From HGM13233 sp900762805 (lineage in GTDB: Bacteria > Bacillota > Clostridia > Oscillospirales > Ruminococcaceae): DNA of 64,000 nt. The stretch covers positions 47,975-111,974 of the forward strand of contig CALKMA010000006.1 of NCBI GenBank assembly GCA_937993755.1, in the 5' to 3' direction. Within the stretch, counting starts at the first letter, position 1, and the number at the start of each line of letters is the position of its first letter. The notes below the pieces were generated by a model. That model saw only the letters and a program-made list of their open reading frames with translations, was not told where the DNA came from and searched no databases. Below, one piece after another: positions 42,644 through 51,208 of this stretch. A program made the position numbers and the translations under genes.

Positions 42644-44306
42644 CTGGTTGTTCCTCCACGATTTCTGTTGGTATGCCGAGCTTGCGGGCCCGGTTGATGA
42701 CTTGTTCGATAGGGTCTCCCGACGCTGGCGGCGCCTTTTCGGGAGCATAGGGGCCGATGCCGCCGCTCCACACGCCGCGCTCCTTCAGCAGCCGCTTGAG
42801 CTGCTCCTTGAGCTGGGGAAGACTGCGCATATAGTTCATGAACTGGTCGCCGGCGTCGATGAGCAGGTGCTTTCCGCTGACATAAGCCGATGATCCGGCC
42901 AGCACGCCGTAGAGCACGCCTTCATTGGAAATGCTTTCAACAAACTCGTCCCAGCTTTCGAGCGGGACGATGCCCTCCGTAAGCGGCGCATAAGATGCCG
43001 GTCGGGCAGGCTTCGGCGAAGCAACGGCCGTTTCGGCTGCTTTCGCTGACGGAGCGGGCGGGCCGTCCGGCCGTCCGGCCGACGGCGGCTGTTCTGCCAT
43101 CGGCCCTGCAGAGGGCGGCGGCTGCTTTGCTGTCGGCTTTACCGCTGCCGCCGTGCTTTGCGCGGCAGTCCGTTTTTCCCCTGTCCGGCCGGCCGCTGCT
43201 TTTGCGGGCTCTGCCGGTGCGGCGGCTGCTTTTGGGCTGCACAGGCCGATCACGGCTGCTTCCAACGCCAGCCGCTTGTCGGGGCTTTTATAGATGGCGT
43301 CAGAGGCGGCGGCCAGTTGTTGGACGACGCCGGCCAGCTGGCCGGGGGAAAAGCGGCCGGCCTGCTCGGTATAACGGGTCAGCTCTTCAGGGGACAGCTC
43401 CTGCTCAAGTGCCCGGCTTTTGAGCGAGCACAGCAGCAGCGTCCGAAAATGGTAGGTCAGCAGCGAGCAGAGGCGGGCGGCGTCCGAGCCGGCGGCATAC
43501 AGGCTGTAAAGCAGCGCGATGGCTTCGCCGGTGTCGCCGGCCGCGACAGCCTCGGCGATGGCAAAGAGGGTGCGGCTGTCGGCGGAGGCTGTGCGCTTTT
43601 CGACGGCATCAAGCGTGATGGCGCTGCCGCCGTCCAGACAGGCTTCAGCGATGGAGAGCGAATCGCGCATCGAGCCGTCGGCCAGGCGGGCGATGAGATG
43701 GGCCGCGGCCGGCTCGATCGAAAAGCCCTCGCTTTCGGCGATCCTGTTGAGCTGGCTGACGATCTGCTCGTTGGTCAGGCGCGCCAGGTCAAAGCGGATG
43801 CAGCGCGACAGGATGGTGGCCGGCACCTTTTGGATCTCGGTGGTGGCCAGGATGAACATGACGTGTTCGGGCGGCTCCTCCATAATCTTGAGCAGTGCGG
43901 CCCAGGCGGAGGCCGACAGCATATGCACTTCGTCGATGATAAATACACGTTTTTTGGCTACGGCGGGGGCAAAAGCCGTCTCCTCACGCAGGGCGCGGAT
44001 ATCGTCCACGCCGGTATTGGAGGCCGCGTCGATCTCGGTGACGTCGGTGACGGCGCCCGAATCAATGCCGCGGCAGATGTCGCATTGGCAGCAGGGCTCG
44101 CCGTCCTCCGGGTGCTCGCAGTTGACGGCCTTGGCGAGGATCTTGGCCAGCGTCGTCTTGCCGGTGCCGCGGATGCCCGTCAGGATATAGGCATGCGCGA
44201 CGCGGCCGGCTCTGAGCTGATTTTTCAGTGTCGTAACGACAGCTTCCTGCCCGACGACCTCCGAAAACCGGGCGGGCCGCCAGGTACGATAGAGTACCTT
44301 CCGCAT
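42615..44306 (-). CDS. dnaX: DNA polymerase III subunits gamma/tau
   Basis: A 563-residue clamp-loader subunit. The N-terminal AAA+ domain has YRTWRPARFSEVVGQE, Walker A GIRGTGKTTLAKILA, the four-cysteine zinc module (CEHPEDGEPCCQCDIC), Walker B VFIIDEVHML and sensor motif ATTEIQKVPATILSRC. Domain III extends to about residue 360, followed by an Ala/Pro-rich linker and a C-terminal tau-like domain. No obvious slippery run for a gamma frameshift was noticed. It lies directly downstream of the SRP RNA gene, as in Bacillus. Confidence 0.96.
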   Translation of the reverse strand: MRKVLYRTWRPARFSEVVGQEAVVTTLKNQLRAGRVAHAYILTGIRGTGKTTLAKILAKAVNCEHPEDGEPCCQCDICRGIDSGAVTDVTEIDAASNTGVDDIRALREETAFAPAVAKKRVFIIDEVHMLSASAWAALLKIMEEPPEHVMFILATTEIQKVPATILSRCIRFDLARLTNEQIVSQLNRIAESEGFSIEPAAAHLIARLADGSMRDSLSIAEACLDGGSAITLDAVEKRTASADSRTLFAIAEAVAAGDTGEAIALLYSLYAAGSDAARLCSLLTYHFRTLLLCSLKSRALEQELSPEELTRYTEQAGRFSPGQLAGVVQQLAAASDAIYKSPDKRLALEAAVIGLCSPKAAAAPAEPAKAAAGRTGEKRTAAQSTAAAVKPTAKQPPPSAGPMAEQPPSAGRPDGPPAPSAKAAETAVASPKPARPASYAPLTEGIVPLESWDEFVESISNEGVLYGVLAGSSAYVSGKHLLIDAGDQFMNYMRSLPQLKEQLKRLLKERGVWSGGIGPYAPEKAPPASGDPIEQVINRARKLGIPTEIVEEQPDESQTAGRL

Positions 44307-44330
44307 CCCTAAATCCTCCTTAAAAATTCA

Positions 44331-44475
44331 GGCGCTTTTTGGCTTTAAGACAGGCAGGAATCCCGCAACACACAAAGGGTTTTGCTTAATGCTGCTCGGT
44401 TCCCCGCCTGACATGGTTCACAAAGCTTTGTCGCACAGGTCCCACCCGTCTTAAAACCAAAAAACGCCTTACTGG
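44331..44475 (-). ncRNA. ffs: Signal recognition particle RNA (small bacterial type)
   Basis: On the minus strand the conserved SRP helix 8 region is present: GTGAACCATGTCAGG, then GGGGAACCGAGCAGCATTAAG, matching the GGAA tetraloop side and the asymmetric GCAGC loop bound by Ffh. The 5' end (GGCGTTTTTTGGTTTTAAGAC) pairs with the 3' end (GTCTTAAAGCCAAAAAGCGCC), closing a rod of about 140 bases. That length is close to the 4.5S type and lacks room for the Alu domain of Bacillus scRNA. Placement before dnaX is the usual Firmicute order. Confidence 0.92.
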
Positions 44476-44481
44476 AATTAA

Positions 44482-44510
44482 AGTATACTATATTCTGCCC
44501 GAAAATTCAA
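44482..44510 (-). promoter_or_regulatory. Promoter of the SRP RNA gene
   Basis: Reading leftward, TTGAAT (44510-44505) and TATACT (44487-44482) are 17 bases apart, placing the start of transcription near 44475. Confidence 0.85.
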
Positions 44511-44525
44511 GCATTTTGCAAGCAT

Positions 44526-45296
44526 TTAGTTTGTTTTGCAGTCTTCCACGATGAGAAGGCGCACAGCGTCCACCGCCGTGCGGATGGCGCGCTCGGTATC
44601 ATGCGTTTCGTCCCGGTCGAGGCCGGCCTTGCGGCGCTCCTGATTCCAGACGCACAGCATGACGCCGCCGGCGCGCAGGCGCAGGCAGGAGGAAACGGTA
44701 AAGAGCGCGGCCGTTTCCATTTCACTGCACAGGGCGCCGCCCATGATCCAGGCCTGCCATTTGTTGAGAAGCTCGTAGCCGACCGGCATACGGGAGGGAT
44801 CGTGCTGGCCGTAGAAGCTGTCCTTGCAGTGGGCCACGCCGACATGATAGGGAAGCTGCTGCTCTTTGGCCGAGCGGATGAGCGCCGTGGTGACGTCGTA
44901 GTCGGAAACGGCGGGGAATTCAATGGGTAAGTATTCGCGGCTGGTGCCCTCCATGCGGATGGCGGCGTTGACGATGACGATATCGCCGGCCTTGACCTCC
45001 ATCTGCATACCGCCGCAGGTGCCGACGCGGATCAGCGTGTCAACGCCGAGCTGTGCCAGCTCCTCGACGGCGATGGCCGTTGACGGGCCGCCCATCCCGG
45101 TTGACATGACCAGCACCGGCTGCCCCTCCAGCTGGCCGAGGTACTGCGTGTATTCGCGGTTCTGGCCGAGCCGGCGCGGGTCGTCGAGGTGGGAGGCGAT
45201 CTTTTCAACGCGGCCGGGGTCGCCGGGCAGAATGGCATAGCGCGTGCCGCAGAGGTCCTCCTTACAGAGGTTGAGATGATACATTTTTTCGCTCAT
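44526..45296 (-). CDS. udp: Nucleoside phosphorylase (uridine phosphorylase-like)
   Basis: A 256-residue PNP/UDP-family phosphorylase that splits nucleosides with phosphate. Motifs: ILPGDPGRVEKIA (phosphate loop), MSTGMGGPSTAIAVEELA, VGTCGGMQ (the family GTxGG site) and EMETAALFTV, which contacts ribose. This pattern fits uridine phosphorylase best, but adenosine or guanosine specificity cannot be excluded. ATG 45296 follows AAAGGA at nine bases. It sits 58 bases after the MntP-like gene and may be co-transcribed with it. Confidence 0.88.
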   Translation of the reverse strand: MSEKMYHLNLCKEDLCGTRYAILPGDPGRVEKIASHLDDPRRLGQNREYTQYLGQLEGQPVLVMSTGMGGPSTAIAVEELAQLGVDTLIRVGTCGGMQMEVKAGDIVIVNAAIRMEGTSREYLPIEFPAVSDYDVTTALIRSAKEQQLPYHVGVAHCKDSFYGQHDPSRMPVGYELLNKWQAWIMGGALCSEMETAALFTVSSCLRLRAGGVMLCVWNQERRKAGLDRDETHDTERAIRTAVDAVRLLIVEDCKTN

Positions 45297-45354
45297 GGGT
45301 CTGGTTCCTTTCAAAAAATATGCTTTATGGCAGGCGGGCCGCAGCCCGCAGGGA

Positions 45355-45930
45355 TCACACGCCGAACTGGTGCGCCAGCAGCAGGCGCAGGGCAATGCCG
45401 ATAATCAGCACACAGCCGGATATGCCGGCCCAAAGACAGACATAGCGTTTATCCTCTTTGCCGCTTCCGGCAAAGAAGCCGATGGCCGCGGACGCAAAGC
45501 CGACGGCGGCGGCGAGAGCGCAGGTCTTGCCGGCGTCGGCGTCGAACAGCGCCAGAGCCAAGCCGGCCACCAGCAGATCGACGCTGGCTGAGAGCGCCGC
45601 GAGCAGCAGGCCCTTCAGCTCCCAGCCGGCGGCGGGCGTGGCCGCCTTCCGGCGTCTGCGCAAGGTTTCGATCAGCAGCGAAAGGCCGAGATAGGACAGC
45701 AGCAGGAAGCCGACCCAGTGAGCAAAGCGGCCGAGCGTGTTTCCCAGCAGCGAGGCAGCCAAAAAGCCCACAAGCGGCATGAAGCCTTCAAAAACGCCGA
45801 AAACGCTGCCGCAGATGAGCGCGCGGCCGGGGACCTCCTTTTTCTTGGCTTCACGGCCGAAAGAGAAGGCTGACAGGAATGCGCCGGCCGAAAGACCGAT
45901 AAGCACCAGAAAAAGAGAAGCAAGATCCAT
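45355..45930 (-). CDS. MntP-like membrane protein lacking a conserved Asp
   Basis: A 191-residue protein with six hydrophobic segments in two three-helix halves, like the manganese exporter MntP and related DUF204 proteins. The second half keeps an Asp (ALSASVDLLVAGLALAL). In the first half the usual Met-Asp-Ala-Phe motif has become SAGAFLSAFSFG, so the first metal-binding aspartate is missing. Gly-rich motifs in the following helices remain (FGVFEGFMPLVGFLAASLLG). Manganese export is therefore doubtful. GGAGGCG precedes the ATG. Confidence 0.75.
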   Translation of the reverse strand: MDLASLFLVLIGLSAGAFLSAFSFGREAKKKEVPGRALICGSVFGVFEGFMPLVGFLAASLLGNTLGRFAHWVGFLLLSYLGLSLLIETLRRRRKAATPAAGWELKGLLLAALSASVDLLVAGLALALFDADAGKTCALAAAVGFASAAIGFFAGSGKEDKRYVCLWAGISGCVLIIGIALRLLLAHQFGV

Positions 45931-45953
45931 AAATTCGCCTCCAAAGGCAGTTG

Positions 45954-45982
45954 TTGTAAAATGTGTGCAAATCTGTTAAAAT
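45954..45982 (+). promoter_or_regulatory. Sigma-A-type promoter of the NYN-LOTUS gene
   Basis: TTGTAA at 45954-45959 and TAAAAT at 45977-45982 with a 17-base spacer. The start codon is at 46197, so the leader would be about 210 bases and GC-rich in its middle. Confidence 0.7.
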
Positions 45983-46196
45983 AGAAGCAGAAGTTATGCG
46001 GCATCATCTGCAATCCGCGGCGGCGCCTGAGCCGTCGGCGGGAACGCGGCGCTGCGCACCTGGCCCCGATCGCGGCCCTGTCTGTTTTGGACGGCAGATA
46101 CAGGAAAACGGGCAGGAGATACCGAACGGCCGGCGGCGCTGCCTTTCTGCCTGCCGCCGCATTTTAACCATAATTGATCCGAACAGGAGAAGCATA

Positions 46197-46934
46197 ATGT
46201 CTGACGATAGAAGAATGGCTGTCCTCATCGACGCCGAAAATGTATCCGAACGCTACCTCAAGGCGATATTTGAGGAGTTGACCAACTACAGCGTAAAGGT
46301 CACCAATAAGCGCATCTACGGGGATTTCACCAACCCGCAGATGGCCGCGTGGAAGAAGGTGCTGCTCGATTATTCCATCATACCGGTGCAGCAGTACAGC
46401 TACACCACCGGGAAAAACGCCACCGACAGCGCACTTATCATTGACGCTATGGATCTGCTCTATTCCGGCAGCGTCGATGCTTTCTGCATCATCAGCTCCG
46501 ACAGCGATTTCACCCGGCTGGCAGCGCGCCTGCGCGAGGCCGGAATGTTTGTGATGGGAATGGGGGAGCGCAAAACGCCCAAGCCGTTTATAGCTGCCTG
46601 CGAAAACTTCAAGTATCTTGAGGTCATCAGCGGCGAGGAGGACGGAAAGAAGGAAAACAGCAAAAACAGCAAGAAGGAGCAGGAAAATGAGCTGACTTAT
46701 ATAACAAAGGTCATTGAACGGCTGATCGCCGAGAGCGGCGACGAGGACGGTTATCTGTTCCTCGGCAAGGTTGGCACCATGCTGCAGAAAATGCAGCCCG
46801 ACTTTGATGTCCGCAACTACGGCTTTTCGCGCCTGTCACAGCTCATCAATGCCAGCGGTAATTTTACCGTCCAGAAGCGCACCAACGGCAAGGACCCGAC
46901 GCCGCAGATCTACATTAAGGCCAAAAAGCGCTGA
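46197..46934 (+). CDS. NYN-domain protein with C-terminal LOTUS/OST-HTH domain
   Basis: A 245-residue protein. Residues 1-145 are a NYN (PIN-like) nuclease fold with the acidic positions VLIDAENVS, ATDSALIIDAMDLLY and ISSDSDFTRLAARLREAG. A Lys/Glu/Asn linker (KKENSKNSKKEQENE) leads to a C-terminal OST-HTH/LOTUS winged helix (FLGKVGTMLQKMQPDFDVRNYGFSRLSQLI). The combination suggests an RNA-cleaving or RNA-binding protein; LOTUS domains recognise G-rich or quadruplex RNA in some systems. ATG 46197 follows AGGAGA. Confidence 0.88.
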   Translation: MSDDRRMAVLIDAENVSERYLKAIFEELTNYSVKVTNKRIYGDFTNPQMAAWKKVLLDYSIIPVQQYSYTTGKNATDSALIIDAMDLLYSGSVDAFCIISSDSDFTRLAARLREAGMFVMGMGERKTPKPFIAACENFKYLEVISGEEDGKKENSKNSKKEQENELTYITKVIERLIAESGDEDGYLFLGKVGTMLQKMQPDFDVRNYGFSRLSQLINASGNFTVQKRTNGKDPTPQIYIKAKKR

Positions 46935-47011
46935 AACGGGGGACATTACCACTATAGCACAAAATCCGCCGCACAACAACCCGGTTTTTTGAAATTTTTG
47001 TGCGGAAAAGG

Positions 47012-47040
47012 TTTATTTATCACGTTATCTATGTTATACT
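47012..47040 (+). promoter_or_regulatory. Candidate promoter of the pseudo-ABC operon
   Basis: TATACT at 47035-47040 has a TTTATT 17 bases upstream (47012-47017); the -35 match is weak but the surrounding DNA is AT-rich, unlike its neighbours. Confidence 0.5.
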
Positions 47041-47094
47041 GATTAAAATACTATGTCGCTCTGTACCATCATGCACAGGGCAAAGGAGGCCGCT

Positions 47095-47286
47095 ATGGCG
47101 AAAAAAGATAATAAGCCGGTGAGGCGGGACGAATTGCCGAGCGGCGCGCGCGCCGGTCTGCTTCCGAGGATACTCGGCTTTGTTGCTCTCATTCTTGCGG
47201 TCGCTGTTGCCGTTTCGATTGTGAGCGACCTCAACGTCGGGAATGTTCCGAGCATTTTTGGTTTTGAATTGAGTTTTTTAGCGTAG
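47095..47286 (+). CDS. 63-residue membrane protein resembling the start of a signal-peptidase domain
   Basis: A basic N-terminus (MAKKDNKPVRRDELPSGAR) is followed by one membrane helix (ILGFVALILAVAVAVSIVSD) and VGNVPSIFGFELSFLA. The end aligns with the region following the penultimate helix of the protein encoded at 49730 (VGPGMPISLFGYTAVGAAEP) and with the segment before the catalytic serine in SipW-type signal peptidases. It stops just where the Ser-Met motif would begin. AAAGGAGG is well placed before 47095. It lies 12 bases before the pseudo-ABC gene and probably belongs to the same operon. Confidence 0.65.
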   Translation: MAKKDNKPVRRDELPSGARAGLLPRILGFVALILAVAVAVSIVSDLNVGNVPSIFGFELSFLA

Positions 47287-47298
47287 AGAGGCAGAGCA

Positions 47299-49737
47299 AT
47301 GGAGTATCAGAATCAACATCCATACGAGCCCAATCTGGCGGCCGGTGCTGTTCCGCAGCCGCCGCTTTCCAGGGCGCATACCGGGCCTCAGGCAGCCGCT
47401 GCCGGTCCCGCGCCCTTTTATCGGCCGGATGAGCACATATCCTCCGGCTCGATCGCCCTTGAGATTGAGAGCGCTGTATCCCAGGCGGACGACGGCGCGG
47501 CCTATCTTGATTCCATCCTGAGCCAGATCTCCAATGAGCAGGAGGTCGTTGTGCGCGACCCGCGCGAGATGCTGCAGAGCGACGACGATTTTTTCAACTC
47601 GGTCTTTGATATGGATGCCTTTGAGCGGGAGGCCGAGCGGCGTGCCGAGCAGGCCGCCCTTTTTGAGCGGCGGCAGGCCGAGCAGGCGCGCCGTTCACAG
47701 CTTGAGGCACAGCTCTCCGAGGTGCAGGCCGAGGCTGAGCAGCGCGCTGACGCCGAGATGGGAGCACAGGGGATTGCTGCCGACGTGCAGGCGCCGACGG
47801 ACGAACCCGCGCAGGCGCCGATGGAAGAACCCACGCAAGTGCAGGCGGACGAAGCCCCTGACGCTTTTGAAGGAGCTGCCGCCGAGTCTGAGGCGGCGCC
47901 CGACACAGCAGGCGCCCCGGCAGAGCCGGAGCCGGCGGAGCAGCCCGAAGAAACGGAGGACGTGCTGGTTGGCCTCATGATGGATCAGCTGGCCGGCGAC
48001 GATTTCCAGCCGGGCGGAGCCGCTACGGACGCTTACATAGAGGTTCCGGCCGAAAGGCGGAACGCCGCAAAGGAATCGGCTGAGCCGGATATTATCGAGA
48101 TTATTGAAGAACCGCAGGCGCCCCGGACGCCGCCCGCTTCCGCGGCCGAGGAAAGCGGGCCGTCGGAGCCGGCCGCCGTCAATGCCGACGGTGATATCGT
48201 CGAGCCGCTCGACGGGCTGGATTTCTCTTATGAGCCCGGCGAGGAAGAGAGTATTTTCGGCGTCGATCCCAATGAGCTGATGCGCCGTGCCTATGAGATC
48301 GGCGTAAAAGTTATGGCTGACCGTCAGGAGAGCGGCGAGCCGGCCGCCCCCGAAGCGGAAACGGAAGAGCCGCAGCCGACCGTCATGCCGGAAGCGGAGC
48401 CCACAGAGGGCGGCGGCTCTGCGGAGATGGACGATGTGCTTCCGCCGGCCGAGGGCGGAGAGACTGCCGAGCCGCTTGAGCCTGCGGCGGAGCCGCCCGA
48501 AGCCGACAGCGGGGAAACGCTTGCCGGAGAGGACGGCGCACAGGAAAATAACGAAGCCGAAAGCGACCCGCGTTATGCCGCCAAGCAGTATCTGCGCGAA
48601 AAGGAACGGCTGGCCGAGGAGCGCCGTGCCAGTGCCGAAATTCCTATTGTCAGGCCGGACGAACGGCCGGAAGCTGAGCCGGCCGAGCCGACAGCTGATG
48701 TGCCGCAGGAGGAAGAAAGCTGCATTGCCGAGGGCAATATCTTCCCCGATGACGTCGGGCTTGACGAATACGGCGAATGGTATGTCAGCCGCGTGAAAGC
48801 GCCCGATATACGCCCCGCTATTGTGGGCGAGGACCTCGGCTGCGATCTCTATTATGAAGATAAAAAGGGCCATAAGCACTGTGTGCTGTCGGAGGCCAGC
48901 TTCAGCATCGGGCACGGCTCGATCACGGCGGTCGTTTCCAAGCGCCGCTACGATTCCTATACGCTGCTGTCGGTGCTGGGCGGTACGGTGCAGATGTCAT
49001 CGGGCAGCTTTACGATCGACGGCGTTGCAACGGGGCCCAACGAAATGGTCGAGATGCCCAACCGCCTCTATCTGGACGGCGCGCCGCTCTTTGACCCGTC
49101 GATGACGGTCAGGGACGCAATAGGCTTTGCTACAGCCCTTGCGGCCGAGGAGAAGGCCGATGAGCTGCTGGCCGCCTGCGGCATGGAGGAGCAGGCCGAC
49201 GCGGCCATCCACTCGCTGACGATGCCGCAGAAGATTGCCCTTTATATTGTTTCGGTGCTGCCGGCCGGCATCGTCGATACCATTCTGGTCAATGCGCCGG
49301 AGCTCAGCCTGCGCGGCGGAGACCGCGATGCGCTGGTTGGTGCGCTGCAGCTGTGCCGCACGCGCGGTATCACCGTTGTTCTCGGCGTTTCGGGCAGCGA
49401 ATGGATCGACGATGTGGTCGATTCCGTTGTGCTGCTCAATGCCGGCCGCGTCAGCTATAACGGCCCGGTGTCCTCTCTGTGCTGCTCGGTGAGCAATATC
49501 CTGCTGGCAGCCAAGGCGCCCTGCGGGGCAGCTGTCAAGCAGGCGGTGGAGGAAGCTATGCCCGGACTGACCGTTGAGATCGGTGATGATGGCTTTATCA
49601 TTGCCGGCGGGGGCAGCATGGTCGATGCTCCGGCGCTCGAAAAGCTGCTGACAGGGCTTGAAGTGCCGTATGATGGGATCGTGGCGCGGCCGCTTTGCTT
49701 TGCGGCAGCAGTCAAGGAGGTTTTTGGCGATGAGTAA
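47299..49737 (+). CDS. Acidic disordered protein with C-terminal catalytically dead ABC ATPase fold
   Basis: An 812-residue protein. Residues 1-100 are Pro/Ala-rich; about 105-155 form a charged coiled coil (EREAERRAEQAALFERRQAE); to about 490 the chain is very acidic and Pro/Ala-rich. The final 300 residues follow an ABC nucleotide-binding domain: CVLSEASFSIGHGSITAVVS, then TLLSVLGGTVQMSSGSFTIDG. Walker A is SKRRYDSYT instead of GPSGSGKST; the signature is HSLTMPQKIAL instead of LSGGQ; Walker B reads DTILVNAPE without Asp-Glu; the switch His is a Ser. It should bind no ATP in the normal way. It overlaps the next gene by eight bases. Confidence 0.8.
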   Translation: MEYQNQHPYEPNLAAGAVPQPPLSRAHTGPQAAAAGPAPFYRPDEHISSGSIALEIESAVSQADDGAAYLDSILSQISNEQEVVVRDPREMLQSDDDFFNSVFDMDAFEREAERRAEQAALFERRQAEQARRSQLEAQLSEVQAEAEQRADAEMGAQGIAADVQAPTDEPAQAPMEEPTQVQADEAPDAFEGAAAESEAAPDTAGAPAEPEPAEQPEETEDVLVGLMMDQLAGDDFQPGGAATDAYIEVPAERRNAAKESAEPDIIEIIEEPQAPRTPPASAAEESGPSEPAAVNADGDIVEPLDGLDFSYEPGEEESIFGVDPNELMRRAYEIGVKVMADRQESGEPAAPEAETEEPQPTVMPEAEPTEGGGSAEMDDVLPPAEGGETAEPLEPAAEPPEADSGETLAGEDGAQENNEAESDPRYAAKQYLREKERLAEERRASAEIPIVRPDERPEAEPAEPTADVPQEEESCIAEGNIFPDDVGLDEYGEWYVSRVKAPDIRPAIVGEDLGCDLYYEDKKGHKHCVLSEASFSIGHGSITAVVSKRRYDSYTLLSVLGGTVQMSSGSFTIDGVATGPNEMVEMPNRLYLDGAPLFDPSMTVRDAIGFATALAAEEKADELLAACGMEEQADAAIHSLTMPQKIALYIVSVLPAGIVDTILVNAPELSLRGGDRDALVGALQLCRTRGITVVLGVSGSEWIDDVVDSVVLLNAGRVSYNGPVSSLCCSVSNILLAAKAPCGAAVKQAVEEAMPGLTVEIGDDGFIIAGGGSMVDAPALEKLLTGLEVPYDGIVARPLCFAAAVKEVFGDE

Positions 49738-51145
49738 CAAAAAGAAGAAGCCGACCGTCCTGCTGGGCGGAGGTCATCCGTCCGTCAAGGTGCTGCTCCT
49801 GTTTGTCATTTCGCTTATCCTGACAACTGTGGTCACGCTGGTGTTTTCCAACCTGATGGCGGATACGGCGCAGCTGGGCAGCTTCATGTACAGCACACTG
49901 ACCGGCCTTGTAGTCATTTATAATTTTGCTTTTCTGCTGACGCTGCTGTGCTATAATGTGCTCGATCATTCCAGCCAGCTGGGAGGCGAAAGCGCCAACC
50001 GCATGTATTATTTTATGCGGCTCGGTTATTCGGCCGCTCAGATGATAGACAGTGCGCTCAAGCGCTACCTGCTGGTGCCGCTGCTCTCTTATCTCTGCGG
50101 GCTGGCCGTCACCTGCGGTGTCGGGCTGCTGATCGGGATGAAGTTTTACCGCAACGGCTTTATCGCTATCTGTGCTTTCGGCCTGGTTTCGGTGCTGACA
50201 ATGGCGCTCTACATGGCCGCCGTCGGCGTCGTTTTCCGCAGCCGCATCGGCCATACCCTTATGCTGCTGCTGTTTGCCGGGCTGTTTGTCGGCTACTGTG
50301 TGCTGCGCGACATGTTTGTCTTTACCGACCGCGCCGAGCTGAGCCGCACCTTTGCCGCGCAGATGACTCTTTCGGGCGCGACTTATCTGACGGTGGCATC
50401 GGTGCTTTCCGTCGTTATGGTGACCGTATTTTTCTTCACGCTGCGCGATGCCTGCGCCTTCTACTATGCCACGCCGCTCAAGCAGGCCTCGCTTGACCGC
50501 ATGGGGATTTCCAAAAATATCAGAGTTACCGGCCGCAAGCGCCGCGTCGTTGCCGAGGGCAGCGGCGCTGTTTCCAAGCGTGAGCGCAACCGCTGGCAGA
50601 CCACGATGACGACGCTGTCGCGCGAAAAGCCGGAATCGCGCCCGGTCAAGGGAAAGAAGAGCGGGCCGCGCATCGTGCTTTCCGTGGTTGCCGCCCTGCT
50701 GCTGGTGGTGCTTGCCGTCGGGCTGTTTCTGCTCCGCAGTGTCGGTCCGGGTATGCCGATTTCGCTTTTCGGCTATACGGCGGTAGGGGCAGCCGAACCG
50801 GTTCAGGACGCGAGAACCGGCGATCTGCTGATTTTCCGGCACACCGACAGGCTCGCCTTCGGCGACCTTGTCTGCTATACGCAGGGAGGCAGGACGGCCT
50901 GTCTCAAGTATCTTGGTGACAGCGGGGACAAGCTGCTGCTGGAGGGATCGGTTTATGTCACTTCCGATGAATACCATGGCAGGTATGTCGGCACCGTTCC
51001 GACGCTCAACAGTCTTCATTTGCTGCTTCAGGGCGCTGCCGGCATTGGCATAATAGCGGCGCTGGTGCTGGGAGCCCTGGCACTGTTGGTCTTTGGCGCT
51101 TTCCGTGCGCCCAAGGCGGAAAAGCGTCAGCCGACAAGGGTGTAA
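49730..51145 (+). CDS. Polytopic membrane protein with pseudo-signal-peptidase C-terminal domain
   Basis: A 471-residue protein. About six helices lie in residues 18-240, resembling an ABC permease. A basic cytosolic linker (residues 250-320, KRERNRW and SREKPESRPVKGKK) follows, then a helix (IVLSVVAALLLVVLAVGLFLL), an external domain and a final helix. The external domain follows signal peptidase I: PISLFGYTAVGAAEPVQDARTGDLLIF in two parts, FGDLVCYTQGG, GDKLLLEGSVYVTSDEYHGRYVGTVP split. The catalytic SGSMEP is replaced by VGAAEP and the His/Lys site by ACLKYL, so it is not a peptidase. AAGGAGG lies inside the preceding gene. Confidence 0.75.
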   Translation: MSNKKKKPTVLLGGGHPSVKVLLLFVISLILTTVVTLVFSNLMADTAQLGSFMYSTLTGLVVIYNFAFLLTLLCYNVLDHSSQLGGESANRMYYFMRLGYSAAQMIDSALKRYLLVPLLSYLCGLAVTCGVGLLIGMKFYRNGFIAICAFGLVSVLTMALYMAAVGVVFRSRIGHTLMLLLFAGLFVGYCVLRDMFVFTDRAELSRTFAAQMTLSGATYLTVASVLSVVMVTVFFFTLRDACAFYYATPLKQASLDRMGISKNIRVTGRKRRVVAEGSGAVSKRERNRWQTTMTTLSREKPESRPVKGKKSGPRIVLSVVAALLLVVLAVGLFLLRSVGPGMPISLFGYTAVGAAEPVQDARTGDLLIFRHTDRLAFGDLVCYTQGGRTACLKYLGDSGDKLLLEGSVYVTSDEYHGRYVGTVPTLNSLHLLLQGAAGIGIIAALVLGALALLVFGAFRAPKAEKRQPTRV

Positions 51146-51208
51146 ATATAAAAGCATATCGGCGGCGCGCTTGCAGCAAGCGCGCCTTGCCATTCTATCG
51201 GGGTCTTT

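Noticed and set aside
42615..43200. Programmed frameshift in dnaX
   Set aside because: No A-rich slippery heptamer with a following hairpin was noticed in the linker region.
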